Source: Paralteromonas sediminis (lineage in GTDB: Bacteria > Pseudomonadota > Gammaproteobacteria > Enterobacterales > Alteromonadaceae). Taken from it: a stretch of 64,000 nucleotides of DNA. The notes under the pieces are model-generated. The model saw only the letters and a list, made by a program, of their open reading frames with translations. It did not search any database and was not told the origin of the DNA. The stretch covers positions 682,001-746,000 of the forward strand of contig NZ_RPOK01000002.1 of assembly GCF_003820355.1 (NCBI RefSeq). The letters run 5' to 3'. A program made the position numbers and the translations under genes. Shown here piece by piece: positions 27,667 to 35,400 of this stretch. Every line of letters starts with the position of its first letter. The first letter of the stretch is position 1.

Positions 27667-29289
27667 ATGGACTTACAACTTCGCCTGGCAATAGTTGAGG
27701 ATAATGCTACTGCCAGAACGAATCTACGCAGTCATTTGTTACCTTTCGGTTGCTTTGATATCCATAGCTTCAGTAACGGCAATGAGCTGCGAAGTGCCCT
27801 GAAGCGCCAACCCATCGATGTTGTGATTATTGATTACCATCTGGGCCAACACAAAAATGGTGTTGAATGCATAGAAGGGCTAAAACTGTCTGGCCATATT
27901 AAACCCAGTACAGGTGTGTTTTTCATTACCGCCGACCGCGCACCCAAAACTATCGCGCAAATTATGGAATTGCATCCTGACATGCTCATTGTAAAACCCT
28001 ATACCATGGGAATGTTAACCAAGCACATAGAAAAATATCTAGTATTCAGGCAATTGGTTACCGATGTGTTGAATCACATGGATAATGGCATATATGACTT
28101 GGCTCTGCGACACATGAAAGATCTCATATTAGACGCACAACCCGTCAATGCTAATACGCATAGGTTTATGCCCGAGCTAAACAAGCTCTTTGCCCGCCTG
28201 TTGGTTTATACCGGTTTTTACAGCTCTGCCGTCACACTCTACGACAGTATCTTACAACGCTCTGACAAAGTCCTCTGGGCTCAGTGGGGGAAAATTAAAT
28301 GCCAATATCTATTAGGCGAGTGGAGTGCCTGCGAAAATATTTTGCAACATCTTGTAAAAACAAATCTGACACGCGACAAAGCATTCGAGTGGCTCGCCTG
28401 CCTAAGTGCCGAGCGAGAGCTTTATGAACAAACCAGTGACTTTTTGGAAAACATTAAAGTAACAGATTTGACTATGTCTGCGACCAAGCTAATAACGCTG
28501 GCCTACCGCAAACAAAACAAAGTTATTGAAGGTATTGATTTACTGCAAAGGCAACGAGAACACAACCGCTCAACCCGTGATAGGTTTGAAGAGTTTACTT
28601 ATGAGCTGGCTGAGTTTTATATTGCCATCGCAGAAGAAACGCCATTGAAGCAACGAGAAGAAAGCCTCTCCCAAGCGCGAAAACTAATTGGTATGGCTGC
28701 CAGAGGGGAATCAGACATGCAGCTAAAACTCAAGAAAGACGTGCTTTTAGCTTACTCTGCCACACTCGAAGGTGATAACGAAAAAGCACAGAAGCTCATT
28801 GGTGATCTTAATATGCTGGCCTTGCAATCAGCCCAGCCCAGTGCGCAATTTTGTGCAGCTAAAGTATTGTTCTCAATTGGCCATAAGGAGAACGGCAAAG
28901 CACTGCTAAACCGCGCTGAAGCGCAGCTTGAAAAAGCCGAGGACCAAACCTGGCGTAGCGTAATGACAATAGGGCTAAACGACAGTGAAAAGACATTGGG
29001 GCTCGACCAACAGAAAGCCGTAGATTTAAACGAAGAGGGCATGGTTTTGTTTGCTAACAAGCAGGCAGAAAAAGCGATGCCCTTATTTTTTGAAGCGTTT
29101 CAGCGCATTCCCACAATGCCCGCTTTCTCACTCAATTTGCTACAGTGCCTGGTAGAGCTTAATCGTACGTCATTCAGACACATCACCACTGGTCACCTGC
29201 TTGAACAGCTTTCACAGCTCTCGCTCAACCAAGCCAACCAACAACGACTAGACAGAATCCAAAAGTTAATGGCCCGAGAATCGTGTTAG
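27667..29289 (+). CDS. Response regulator with receiver domain and TPR-rich region (paralogue)
   Basis: A 540-residue protein with the same plan as the one at 1945-3597. The receiver has E11, D12, phosphoacceptor D56 in VIIDYHLG, T88 and K110 in IVKPYT. The long helical region has TPR-like repeats, and the C-terminal block (LNEEGMVLFANKQAEKAMPL) closely parallels that of the paralogue, both ending in LNLLQCL. The ATG at 27667 is taken; the frame opens at a TTG eight codons earlier. No kinase gene adjoins it. It overlaps the convergent dehydrogenase gene by 24 bp. Confidence 0.87.
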   Translation: MDLQLRLAIVEDNATARTNLRSHLLPFGCFDIHSFSNGNELRSALKRQPIDVVIIDYHLGQHKNGVECIEGLKLSGHIKPSTGVFFITADRAPKTIAQIMELHPDMLIVKPYTMGMLTKHIEKYLVFRQLVTDVLNHMDNGIYDLALRHMKDLILDAQPVNANTHRFMPELNKLFARLLVYTGFYSSAVTLYDSILQRSDKVLWAQWGKIKCQYLLGEWSACENILQHLVKTNLTRDKAFEWLACLSAERELYEQTSDFLENIKVTDLTMSATKLITLAYRKQNKVIEGIDLLQRQREHNRSTRDRFEEFTYELAEFYIAIAEETPLKQREESLSQARKLIGMAARGESDMQLKLKKDVLLAYSATLEGDNEKAQKLIGDLNMLALQSAQPSAQFCAAKVLFSIGHKENGKALLNRAEAQLEKAEDQTWRSVMTIGLNDSEKTLGLDQQKAVDLNEEGMVLFANKQAEKAMPLFFEAFQRIPTMPAFSLNLLQCLVELNRTSFRHITTGHLLEQLSQLSLNQANQQRLDRIQKLMARESC

Positions 29290-30147
29290 CAATGAAGATG
29301 TATCATAACGCCCATTGCCCGCTTTTTGTACGTCAGCATAAAATTGATCGACTAACGCAGTAAGTGGCAAGGTAGAGCCATTTCTTCGAGCTTCGTTCAA
29401 AGCAATATTTAAATCTTTTCGCATCCAGTCAACGGCAAAGCCAAAATTGTATTCTCCCTCAATCATGGTCTTAGCTCTGTTCTCCATTTGCCAAGATTGT
29501 GCCGCGCCTTTGCTGATGACGTCGATCACTGCGGCGCAGTCCATACCCGCGTTGGTACCAAACTGAAGCGCTTCTGCCAGCCCCTGTACTATCCCAGCAA
29601 TGCAAATTTGATTCATCATCTTTGCCAACTGTCCGCTACCCGCCGGCCCGAGTAATCGGGCACTTTGCGAGTAGCAAGCGATGACCTCTTTTACGCTTTC
29701 AAATGCAGAAGCCGCGCCGCCAAGCATGACCGTCAGCTTGCCATTTTCAGCGCCGGCCTGGCCACCAGAGACGGGGGCATCCATAAACTGTACACCTTTC
29801 TTTTGGCAATGATTCGACAACACCCTGGCAATATCGGCAGAGGCGGTAGTGTGATCGACCAGTATGGTGTTAGCCTGCATAGTCGACAAAACACCCTGCT
29901 CGCCCAGTGTAACCTCAGTAACATCATCATCATTACCGACACACAGAAATACCATGTCACACCCTGCTGCCGCATCTGCTGGCGTCGCTGCGTACTTTCC
30001 AACATATTCCTGTGTCCAGCGAACAGCTTTTTCCTGTGTGCGATTGAATACCGTCACCGAATATCCCGCATTGGCAAGATGACCAGCCATGGGGAAGCCC
30101 ATTACGCCGAGTCCAATAAAAGCTAATTTGGGTTTGTTGTTGTGCAT
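29266..30147 (-). CDS. NAD(P)-dependent beta-hydroxyacid dehydrogenase (3-HIBADH-like)
   Basis: A 293-residue enzyme with nucleotide site FIGLGVMGFPMAGHL, substrate signature FMDAPVSGGQAGAENGKL, and catalytic lysine in GQLAKMMNQICIAG. The ASP-type tail and DWMRKDLNIAL point to the broader hydroxyisobutyrate/glyoxylate reductase (GarR/YihU) group; the natural substrate cannot be fixed. AAGGA precedes the ATG at 30147, which settles the start. It is separate from the valine operon and differs clearly from MmsB. Confidence 0.88.
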   Translation of the reverse strand: MHNNKPKLAFIGLGVMGFPMAGHLANAGYSVTVFNRTQEKAVRWTQEYVGKYAATPADAAAGCDMVFLCVGNDDDVTEVTLGEQGVLSTMQANTILVDHTTASADIARVLSNHCQKKGVQFMDAPVSGGQAGAENGKLTVMLGGAASAFESVKEVIACYSQSARLLGPAGSGQLAKMMNQICIAGIVQGLAEALQFGTNAGMDCAAVIDVISKGAAQSWQMENRAKTMIEGEYNFGFAVDWMRKDLNIALNEARRNGSTLPLTALVDQFYADVQKAGNGRYDTSSLLTRFSGH

Positions 30148-30214
30148 CTGCTGTCCTTTTATTTTTCGCTGTGCCAAACTCACAGTCTAAAATCTTAGTT
30201 GTTAGGAATTATCA

Positions 30215-30703
30215 ATGAGCAACAGCGTACATGAGTTTTCGGCACGTTTAAATGACGGCACTGAACAAGACTTGTCCGAATACAAAGGTCAGGTTCTCCT
30301 AATCGTTAATACCGCAAGTAAATGTGGATTCACGCCGCAGTATGATGGTTTAGAAGCCTTATATGAGCAATATAAAGATAAGGGATTTAGTGTACTGGCT
30401 TTTCCTTGCAATCAATTTGGAAGCCAAGAACCGGGTGACGCAGGCGATATCGCAGAATTTTGCGTAACCAAATTCAGCATTAAGTTTCCTTTGTTCGAAA
30501 AAGTTGATGTTAATGGCGACAAGGCGTTACCGCTCTATGATTATTTAAAAACGGAAGCGCCAGGCGTGCTTGGCAGTAAAGGTATCAAGTGGAATTTTAC
30601 AAAGTTTTTGGTAGGGAAAGACGGCAAAGTCATCAAGCGTTATGCCCCAGCAACCTCACCGGAAAGCATACAAGCCGACATTGAAAAAGCGTTACAGGGC
30701 TAA
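30215..30703 (+). CDS. Glutathione peroxidase family protein
   Basis: A 162-residue peroxidase with cysteine C37 in NTASKCGFTPQY, glutamine in FPCNQFGSQEPG and tryptophan in IKWNFTKFLV: the standard tetrad. It is of the small monomeric type that in bacteria often uses thioredoxin. There is no signal peptide. AGGAA precedes the start. It is followed by D-lactate dehydrogenase with a one-base TAATG overlap. Confidence 0.93.
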   Translation: MSNSVHEFSARLNDGTEQDLSEYKGQVLLIVNTASKCGFTPQYDGLEALYEQYKDKGFSVLAFPCNQFGSQEPGDAGDIAEFCVTKFSIKFPLFEKVDVNGDKALPLYDYLKTEAPGVLGSKGIKWNFTKFLVGKDGKVIKRYAPATSPESIQADIEKALQG

Positions 30704-31707
30704 TGATGAATCACATCGCATTTTTCAGTACAAAAGCCTATGACAAAAGGGCTTTTGAGCCATTTTTAATACAGCACCAAGGTGCGCTCACCTGTAATTA
30801 TTTCGAGGCGTCATTGTCTCCAGAAACAGCATCTTTAGCGCACGGTCACGATGCCGTATGCACATTTGTTAATGATAATATTTGCAGTGATACGTTGAGG
30901 GCCTTGCATGCTGCAGGGGTTAAGCATGTTGCTCTGCGTTGTGCAGGGTTTAATCAGGTAGATGTAGAAACAGCGAAAGCGTTAAACATTGCTATTTCTC
31001 GCGTGCCTGCCTACTCACCCGAAGCCGTAGCCGAACACACAATAGCCTTAATTCTGACTCTAAACCGGCGCTTGCACAAAGCCTATAATCGGGTAAGAGA
31101 GGGTAATTTCTCATTGGATGGATTACAGGGCTTTACCTTACATGGTAAGACCGTAGGCATTGTTGGTACCGGGAAGATTGGATTAGCAACAATCAAAATC
31201 CTTGCCGGTTTTGGCTGTAATATTCTGTGTTATGACATCGCAAAAAATCCCGAAGCAGAAGCACTTGGTGCACGATATGTCGACATACCGGAATTGTTAA
31301 GTAGCAGTCATATAGTGAGTCTTCATTGCCCGTTAAACGAAGATACACACCACATCATAAACGATGATGCCATTGCACGTATGCGTGAAAAAGTAATGCT
31401 TATCAACACATCTAGAGGTGGCCTGGTTGACACCCACGCCATTATACAGGGACTGAAAAAAGGCAAGATTGGCTACTTGGGGTTAGATGTGTACGAGATG
31501 GAATCGGAACTCTTTTTTAGAGACCTCTCTGACACCATCATACAAGATGATGTCTTCGAGCGACTTGCTACGTTCCCCAATGTGTTGATTACAGGGCATC
31601 AGGGTTTTTTCACTCACGAAGCACTGGAAGAGATAGCCAGAGTGACAGTAGAAAATCTCGTGCACTTTTCTAAGGGGCAGCTTGATGGTGCTCGTCGGGT
31701 TGTTTAG
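30703..31707 (+). CDS. ldhA: D-lactate dehydrogenase (2-hydroxyacid dehydrogenase family)
   Basis: A 334-residue NAD-linked enzyme reducing pyruvate to D-lactate. The nucleotide site is VGIVGTGKIG, with catalytic arginine in LINTSRGGLVD, glutamate in LDVYEMESELFF and histidine in ITGHQGFFTHEAL. These and the length match LdhA rather than phosphoglycerate dehydrogenase. It is translationally coupled to the glutathione peroxidase gene. The last 38 bp overlap the convergent cmoM. Confidence 0.92.
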   Translation: MMNHIAFFSTKAYDKRAFEPFLIQHQGALTCNYFEASLSPETASLAHGHDAVCTFVNDNICSDTLRALHAAGVKHVALRCAGFNQVDVETAKALNIAISRVPAYSPEAVAEHTIALILTLNRRLHKAYNRVREGNFSLDGLQGFTLHGKTVGIVGTGKIGLATIKILAGFGCNILCYDIAKNPEAEALGARYVDIPELLSSSHIVSLHCPLNEDTHHIINDDAIARMREKVMLINTSRGGLVDTHAIIQGLKKGKIGYLGLDVYEMESELFFRDLSDTIIQDDVFERLATFPNVLITGHQGFFTHEALEEIARVTVENLVHFSKGQLDGARRVV

Positions 31708-32482
31708 CAAGTACGTGTAGATAGCGGCCAAATAGGCTAAATGGCGCTTGCTGGCAATACTGCTTTTCCAACGCAAGGAGATACTGGTATTCCTGCTCCG
31801 ATACCAAAGGTCTCTTCATATAGTCGTAAAAACACCGTATTCCGGACGTTTGAATACAATGAAATCCAATCCCGGACAATGATTGTGAGACCTCGTCCAA
31901 TGTTAAGGGTGATTGCGGGTTGAGCCTGACCTGGTTTTTAACCTGTAAGCCATTTTCCACGTACTCAAAATTACCGTATACCACATTTGAAAACAATTTG
32001 GCGTCTCTGTTAAAGAAGCTTAAGCTCAAGGTACCTTCAGGCTTCAAAAAACGCACAAGACTAGCCATGCACTTTAATGGTTCGGCAAGCCATTCGAGCA
32101 CAGCATGACAAATGACAAGATCGTATTTTTCTTCACTGTTGAAAGTCTGAATGGGTGAACAAAAAAAACGCACCATACCTGTGTCAATTGCAGAATTCAT
32201 TGATGCTTTAGCAAGTTCAAGCACATCTGAAGAAATGTCAACGATATCGACCTTATGACCCCACTCTATAAAGGTCTGAGCCATGACACCCGTTCCCCCA
32301 CCAAGATCCAACACCTTAAGTGGTGTTTTATGGGCAAAGTGTGGCGCAAGAACATGGCTAAGTATTGCGTGCCGAAGTTTGCCTTTAGGGGTGCCATAAA
32401 TGTTTTTATTGAACTTATCCGCAATACCGTCAAATGATTGGTCTCGACGAATGTCTTGACGAATGTCCTTTTTATTAGTCAT
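31670..32482 (-). CDS. cmoM: tRNA 5-carboxymethoxyuridine methyltransferase CmoM
   Basis: A 270-residue SAM-dependent methyltransferase. SFDGIADKFNKNIYGTPKGK matches the N-terminus of E. coli CmoM (formerly SmtA/YcbD) almost residue for residue. Motif I is VLDLGGGTGVMA, followed by CHAVLEWLAEPL and GRYLHVLAKQP at the end. The enzyme methylates cmo5U34 to mcmo5U in some tRNAs. It lies 2 bp after nif3 and belongs to the same wobble-uridine pathway as TrhO at 285-1274. Confidence 0.93.
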   Translation of the reverse strand: MTNKKDIRQDIRRDQSFDGIADKFNKNIYGTPKGKLRHAILSHVLAPHFAHKTPLKVLDLGGGTGVMAQTFIEWGHKVDIVDISSDVLELAKASMNSAIDTGMVRFFCSPIQTFNSEEKYDLVICHAVLEWLAEPLKCMASLVRFLKPEGTLSLSFFNRDAKLFSNVVYGNFEYVENGLQVKNQVRLNPQSPLTLDEVSQSLSGIGFHCIQTSGIRCFYDYMKRPLVSEQEYQYLLALEKQYCQQAPFSLFGRYLHVLAKQPDEHHQAAP

Positions 32483-32484
32483 GT

Positions 32485-33240
32485 TTATGCTGGGTTATCA
32501 ATATCAACAAAAGACACAGCCACACCGGTTTGTGCTGTTAGCCATTCTCCTAAGGCTTTTACACCATAGCGCTCTGTAGCATGATGCCCTGCACTGAAAA
32601 AGCTAATGCCCATCTCTCTTGCGACGTGAATAGTCTGTTCAGAAACTTCGCCACTAATGAAGCCGTCTATACCCGCTTCGGCCGCCGCCTCAATATATCC
32701 TTGTCCTCCGCCTGTGCACCAGGCAAGAGTAGTTATGCTGCGGTTACCTGGCTCCATGAGTACTGACCTTCCTAACGTGCTTTCAAGACGTGTTTTAACG
32801 TCGACAGGCTCACAAGTATCAACTTCACCGGTATAAACAAGACCCTGTGGTTTAATTGAGTTCAAAGGCTTAATGGCGTTCACGTTGAGCAACTGACCCA
32901 GCTGCACGTTATTGCCCACCTCAGCGTGAACATCTAAAGGCAGGTGATAAGCAAAAAGATTGATATTGTTTTCAAGCAATGCTTTAAATCGACTGCGCTT
33001 CATACCTGTTATGACCGGCGCTTCACCTTTCCAGAAATAGCCGTGATGGACCAAAATAGTGTCTGCATTTAGTGCTATCGCTCTGTCTATGAGCGCTTGA
33101 GACGCCGTAACACCCGTCACGATATGAGAAATGGTATCAGTACCCTCTACCTGTAAACCATTTGGGCAGTAATCCTTAATTTCCTGGGGAGATAAAAAGT
33201 CATTCAGTATGTTCAATAGCTGATTTCGTTTCAAAGACAT
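32485..33240 (-). CDS. Nif3-like dinuclear metal-binding protein (YbgI family)
   Basis: A 251-residue cytoplasmic protein of the Nif3/YbgI family, in which a hexamer holds dinuclear metal sites. Landmarks are DYCPNGLQVEG, ILVHHGYFWKGE (metal-binding HH), LFAYHLPLDVHAEVGNN, ISGEVSEQTIH and GHHATERYGVKAL. GTP cyclohydrolase-like or other activities have been proposed, but the role is unsettled. It is the first gene of a nif3-cmoM unit. Confidence 0.92.
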   Translation of the reverse strand: MSLKRNQLLNILNDFLSPQEIKDYCPNGLQVEGTDTISHIVTGVTASQALIDRAIALNADTILVHHGYFWKGEAPVITGMKRSRFKALLENNINLFAYHLPLDVHAEVGNNVQLGQLLNVNAIKPLNSIKPQGLVYTGEVDTCEPVDVKTRLESTLGRSVLMEPGNRSITTLAWCTGGGQGYIEAAAEAGIDGFISGEVSEQTIHVAREMGISFFSAGHHATERYGVKALGEWLTAQTGVAVSFVDIDNPA

Positions 33241-33337
33241 AACATTTCCGTAATAAATACGTTACAAATTAGACATCAACACAAAAATTCGTTATAACAA
33301 ATCGGCTAGGTAAACCATATGAGGTAACGAAAAAAGA

Positions 33338-33673
33338 ATGAGTAAACTCGATAAAGAGCAAGTAATTGCAGCTTTTACCGAAGCATACACAAAAGCAAAC
33401 GGTAAAGCTCCACAAATTGAGGCAAAAGGCGGCTGGTTTAGTGTCGATGGCGGTAAAAACATGCGTCTTGCCCAATTAGATGAAATGGCAAAAACGCTCT
33501 CTGCAGACAAAGCTACGGCTGATACAAACAGCAAAGAAGCATCAAAGCCAAAAGCAAAACCTGCCACTAAAGCCAAAGCTAAAAAAACAAAATCCGATAC
33601 AGGATTCTCTGTGAAGCAGTACTGGGCAGAGCAAATTAAGTCAGACAACGCTGGCGCAATCTTGCCCCGATAA
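33338..33673 (+). CDS. Small basic protein with Lys/Ala-rich linker, unknown function
   Basis: A 111-residue protein. The first 50 residues form a predicted small helical domain with GWFSVDGGKNMRLAQLDEM. A linker of about 30 residues rich in lysine, alanine and proline (KPKAKPATKAKAKKTK) follows, and then a short conserved-looking tail, GFSVKQYWAEQI. The linker resembles histone-H1-like tails, suggesting nucleic acid contact, but that is inference. AGGTAACG lies just before the ATG. It lies alone between nif3 and psrA. Confidence 0.7.
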   Translation: MSKLDKEQVIAAFTEAYTKANGKAPQIEAKGGWFSVDGGKNMRLAQLDEMAKTLSADKATADTNSKEASKPKAKPATKAKAKKTKSDTGFSVKQYWAEQIKSDNAGAILPR

Positions 33674-33684
33674 TCTGCATCTGG

Positions 33685-34299
33685 CTATTTTGCACTTATA
33701 CCCTGGGACACAAACGGTAGCAGGCTGAGCAGAATTTCATGGGTTGAGGTCTGATGATTAAAATCGGCCTCAACAATTTCACTTAACGCTGTTCTCGCTG
33801 CCATTGAAAACACCACAGAGCCTAAGGCAAAGTGCAAGCGCCAGAATAATGTCTCAGCGCTAATCCACGACACGCTTTTGTGAATACACTGCACCAACAT
33901 GGATAAGGTTTCACCATACTCCGCCTGAATAAACTTTCGCATATGACCACGAGATTCATTGTAACCTCTGCCCAAAAGTAACAAAAACACCGCAGCGCCA
34001 TTTGACCTGATTTTTTCCAATGCCATCAAAGGCGCAATAAGCGCACCAAACACATCCTCTACGTTAACATCATCTCGCTCGTTAACGGCGTTAAGCACCT
34101 TATTGAGGTCAGGCATCAGTTGGTCAAAGTAGCGTTGAAATACTGCCTGGATAAGATTGTTTTTGCTCCCGAAGTGATAATTGATTGCAGCCAGATTAAC
34201 ATCGGCCTCTGTCGTTATCTCGCGCATAGACGTTTGCGCAAAGCCCTGCTCCGCAAACAACCGCTCTGCCGCAATCAATATTCGCTTTTTGGTATTCAC
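33685..34299 (-). CDS. psrA: TetR-family regulator PsrA
   Basis: A 204-residue regulator. The TetR helix-turn-helix is RILIAAERLFAEQGFAQTSM to VNLAAINYHFGSKNNLIQAV (each quoted in part). The C-terminal FWRLHFALGSVVFSMAART and the closing LLSLLPFVSQGI line up with Pseudomonas PsrA, which senses long-chain fatty acids and controls beta-oxidation genes and others. It begins with a GTG directly against the sohB stop (TAAGTG), so it is cotranscribed with sohB. No beta-oxidation gene adjoins it. Confidence 0.85.
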   Translation of the reverse strand: MNTKKRILIAAERLFAEQGFAQTSMREITTEADVNLAAINYHFGSKNNLIQAVFQRYFDQLMPDLNKVLNAVNERDDVNVEDVFGALIAPLMALEKIRSNGAAVFLLLLGRGYNESRGHMRKFIQAEYGETLSMLVQCIHKSVSWISAETLFWRLHFALGSVVFSMAARTALSEIVEADFNHQTSTHEILLSLLPFVSQGISAK

Positions 34300-35319
34300 T
34301 TAGCTAAACCAGTTAGTAGCTTTACCCCAAAGCCTGACCAAGCCGCGTTCCAACGTCACTGATGCCGCCAGTCCAAGTTTCTCTGCAACATTTTTCTTTT
34401 GGCTGTATTTCACCGAATAAATAGACGTATCTTCATTCTTAGCCAATAAAACATCGTCGGACGTTTTAATTTCATCCACTAAATGTAACGATAACGCCTG
34501 TGTGCCATACCAGTATTCGCCCGTCGCCACTTTATCAATTTCCAGCGCTGCACGATGATGCTGAACATGCTGTTTGAACATCTGATGGACCTCAGTTAAT
34601 TCTTCTCTGAACTTTTCACGGCCTTCGTCAGTATTTTCGCCAAATACCGTTAGCGTTCGTTTATAGTCGCCTGCAGTATGCTGTTCAAATTCAATGTTGT
34701 TCTTCTTTAACAACTTATTAAAGTTGGGAAGCTGCGCCAATACACCAATTGAACCTATGATCGCAAACGGTGCAGCATAAACCTTATCTGCCACACAAGC
34801 CATCATATAGCCGCCACTTGCCGCCACCTTATCCACACAGGCTGTTAAGGTAAGTCCTTTGTCTTTTATCCTTTGAAGCTGTGATGCTGCAAGTCCGTAT
34901 CCATGCACAACACCACCACCGCTCTCAATTTTAACCAACACTTCATCGCCTTCTTCTGCATTGCAGATAATCGCCGTCACTTCCTCTCGCAAATGATCAA
35001 CTTCATGGGCATCCATGGACCCTTTAAAATCGATAACGAATAAGCGTTTCTTTTCCTCACTGTCTTGCTTTTTAGACGCTTTCGCTGCTTTTTTCTCAGC
35101 TTTAGCCCTCTTTTTGAGAGCGTCTTTGTCTAACAAAACCTGTTGAGCATACTGTTTAAGCTCTTCAAGTTGTTCGCTTATTGAGCGAATCTCCAGTTGT
35201 CCTTTGCCCGGCTTTTGCTTCATCGCTGCGCTTGCCAGCAAACCAATCACAACGGCAATGGCCACCACTATTGTTACTGACTTGGCTAAAAAAATGCCGT
35301 ATTCGTACAAAAATTCCAA
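34300..35319 (-). CDS. sohB: Signal peptide peptidase-like protease SohB
   Basis: A 339-residue S49 family protease. A single N-terminal membrane helix (about 8-31) is followed by a charged, probably coiled-coil segment and an S49 domain. The nucleophile serine is in VAASGGYMMACVAD and the lysine base in AGDYKRTLTVFGE. In E. coli SohB is a periplasmic suppressor of degP loss. It has about the usual length and lies upstream of psrA with no gap. Confidence 0.92.
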   Translation of the reverse strand: MEFLYEYGIFLAKSVTIVVAIAVVIGLLASAAMKQKPGKGQLEIRSISEQLEELKQYAQQVLLDKDALKKRAKAEKKAAKASKKQDSEEKKRLFVIDFKGSMDAHEVDHLREEVTAIICNAEEGDEVLVKIESGGGVVHGYGLAASQLQRIKDKGLTLTACVDKVAASGGYMMACVADKVYAAPFAIIGSIGVLAQLPNFNKLLKKNNIEFEQHTAGDYKRTLTVFGENTDEGREKFREELTEVHQMFKQHVQHHRAALEIDKVATGEYWYGTQALSLHLVDEIKTSDDVLLAKNEDTSIYSVKYSQKKNVAEKLGLAASVTLERGLVRLWGKATNWFS

Positions 35320-35334
35320 TGTTCACCTCATTTA

Positions 35335-35361
35335 AAACAAAAAGGCCCCGCGGGGCCTTTT
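35335..35361 (-). terminator. Intrinsic terminator of the penicillin-acylase-like gene
   Basis: A perfect palindrome at 35341-35360 (arms AAAGGCCCC and GGGGCCTTT) is followed on the minus strand by a T-rich tract (TTTTTGTTTT). It lies about 40 bp downstream of the stop at 35401 and just upstream of sohB, thus separating the two. Confidence 0.92.
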
Positions 35362-35400
35362 ATTTGAACCGCTTATAGCGGCAAGTTTACCAGTCTTATA

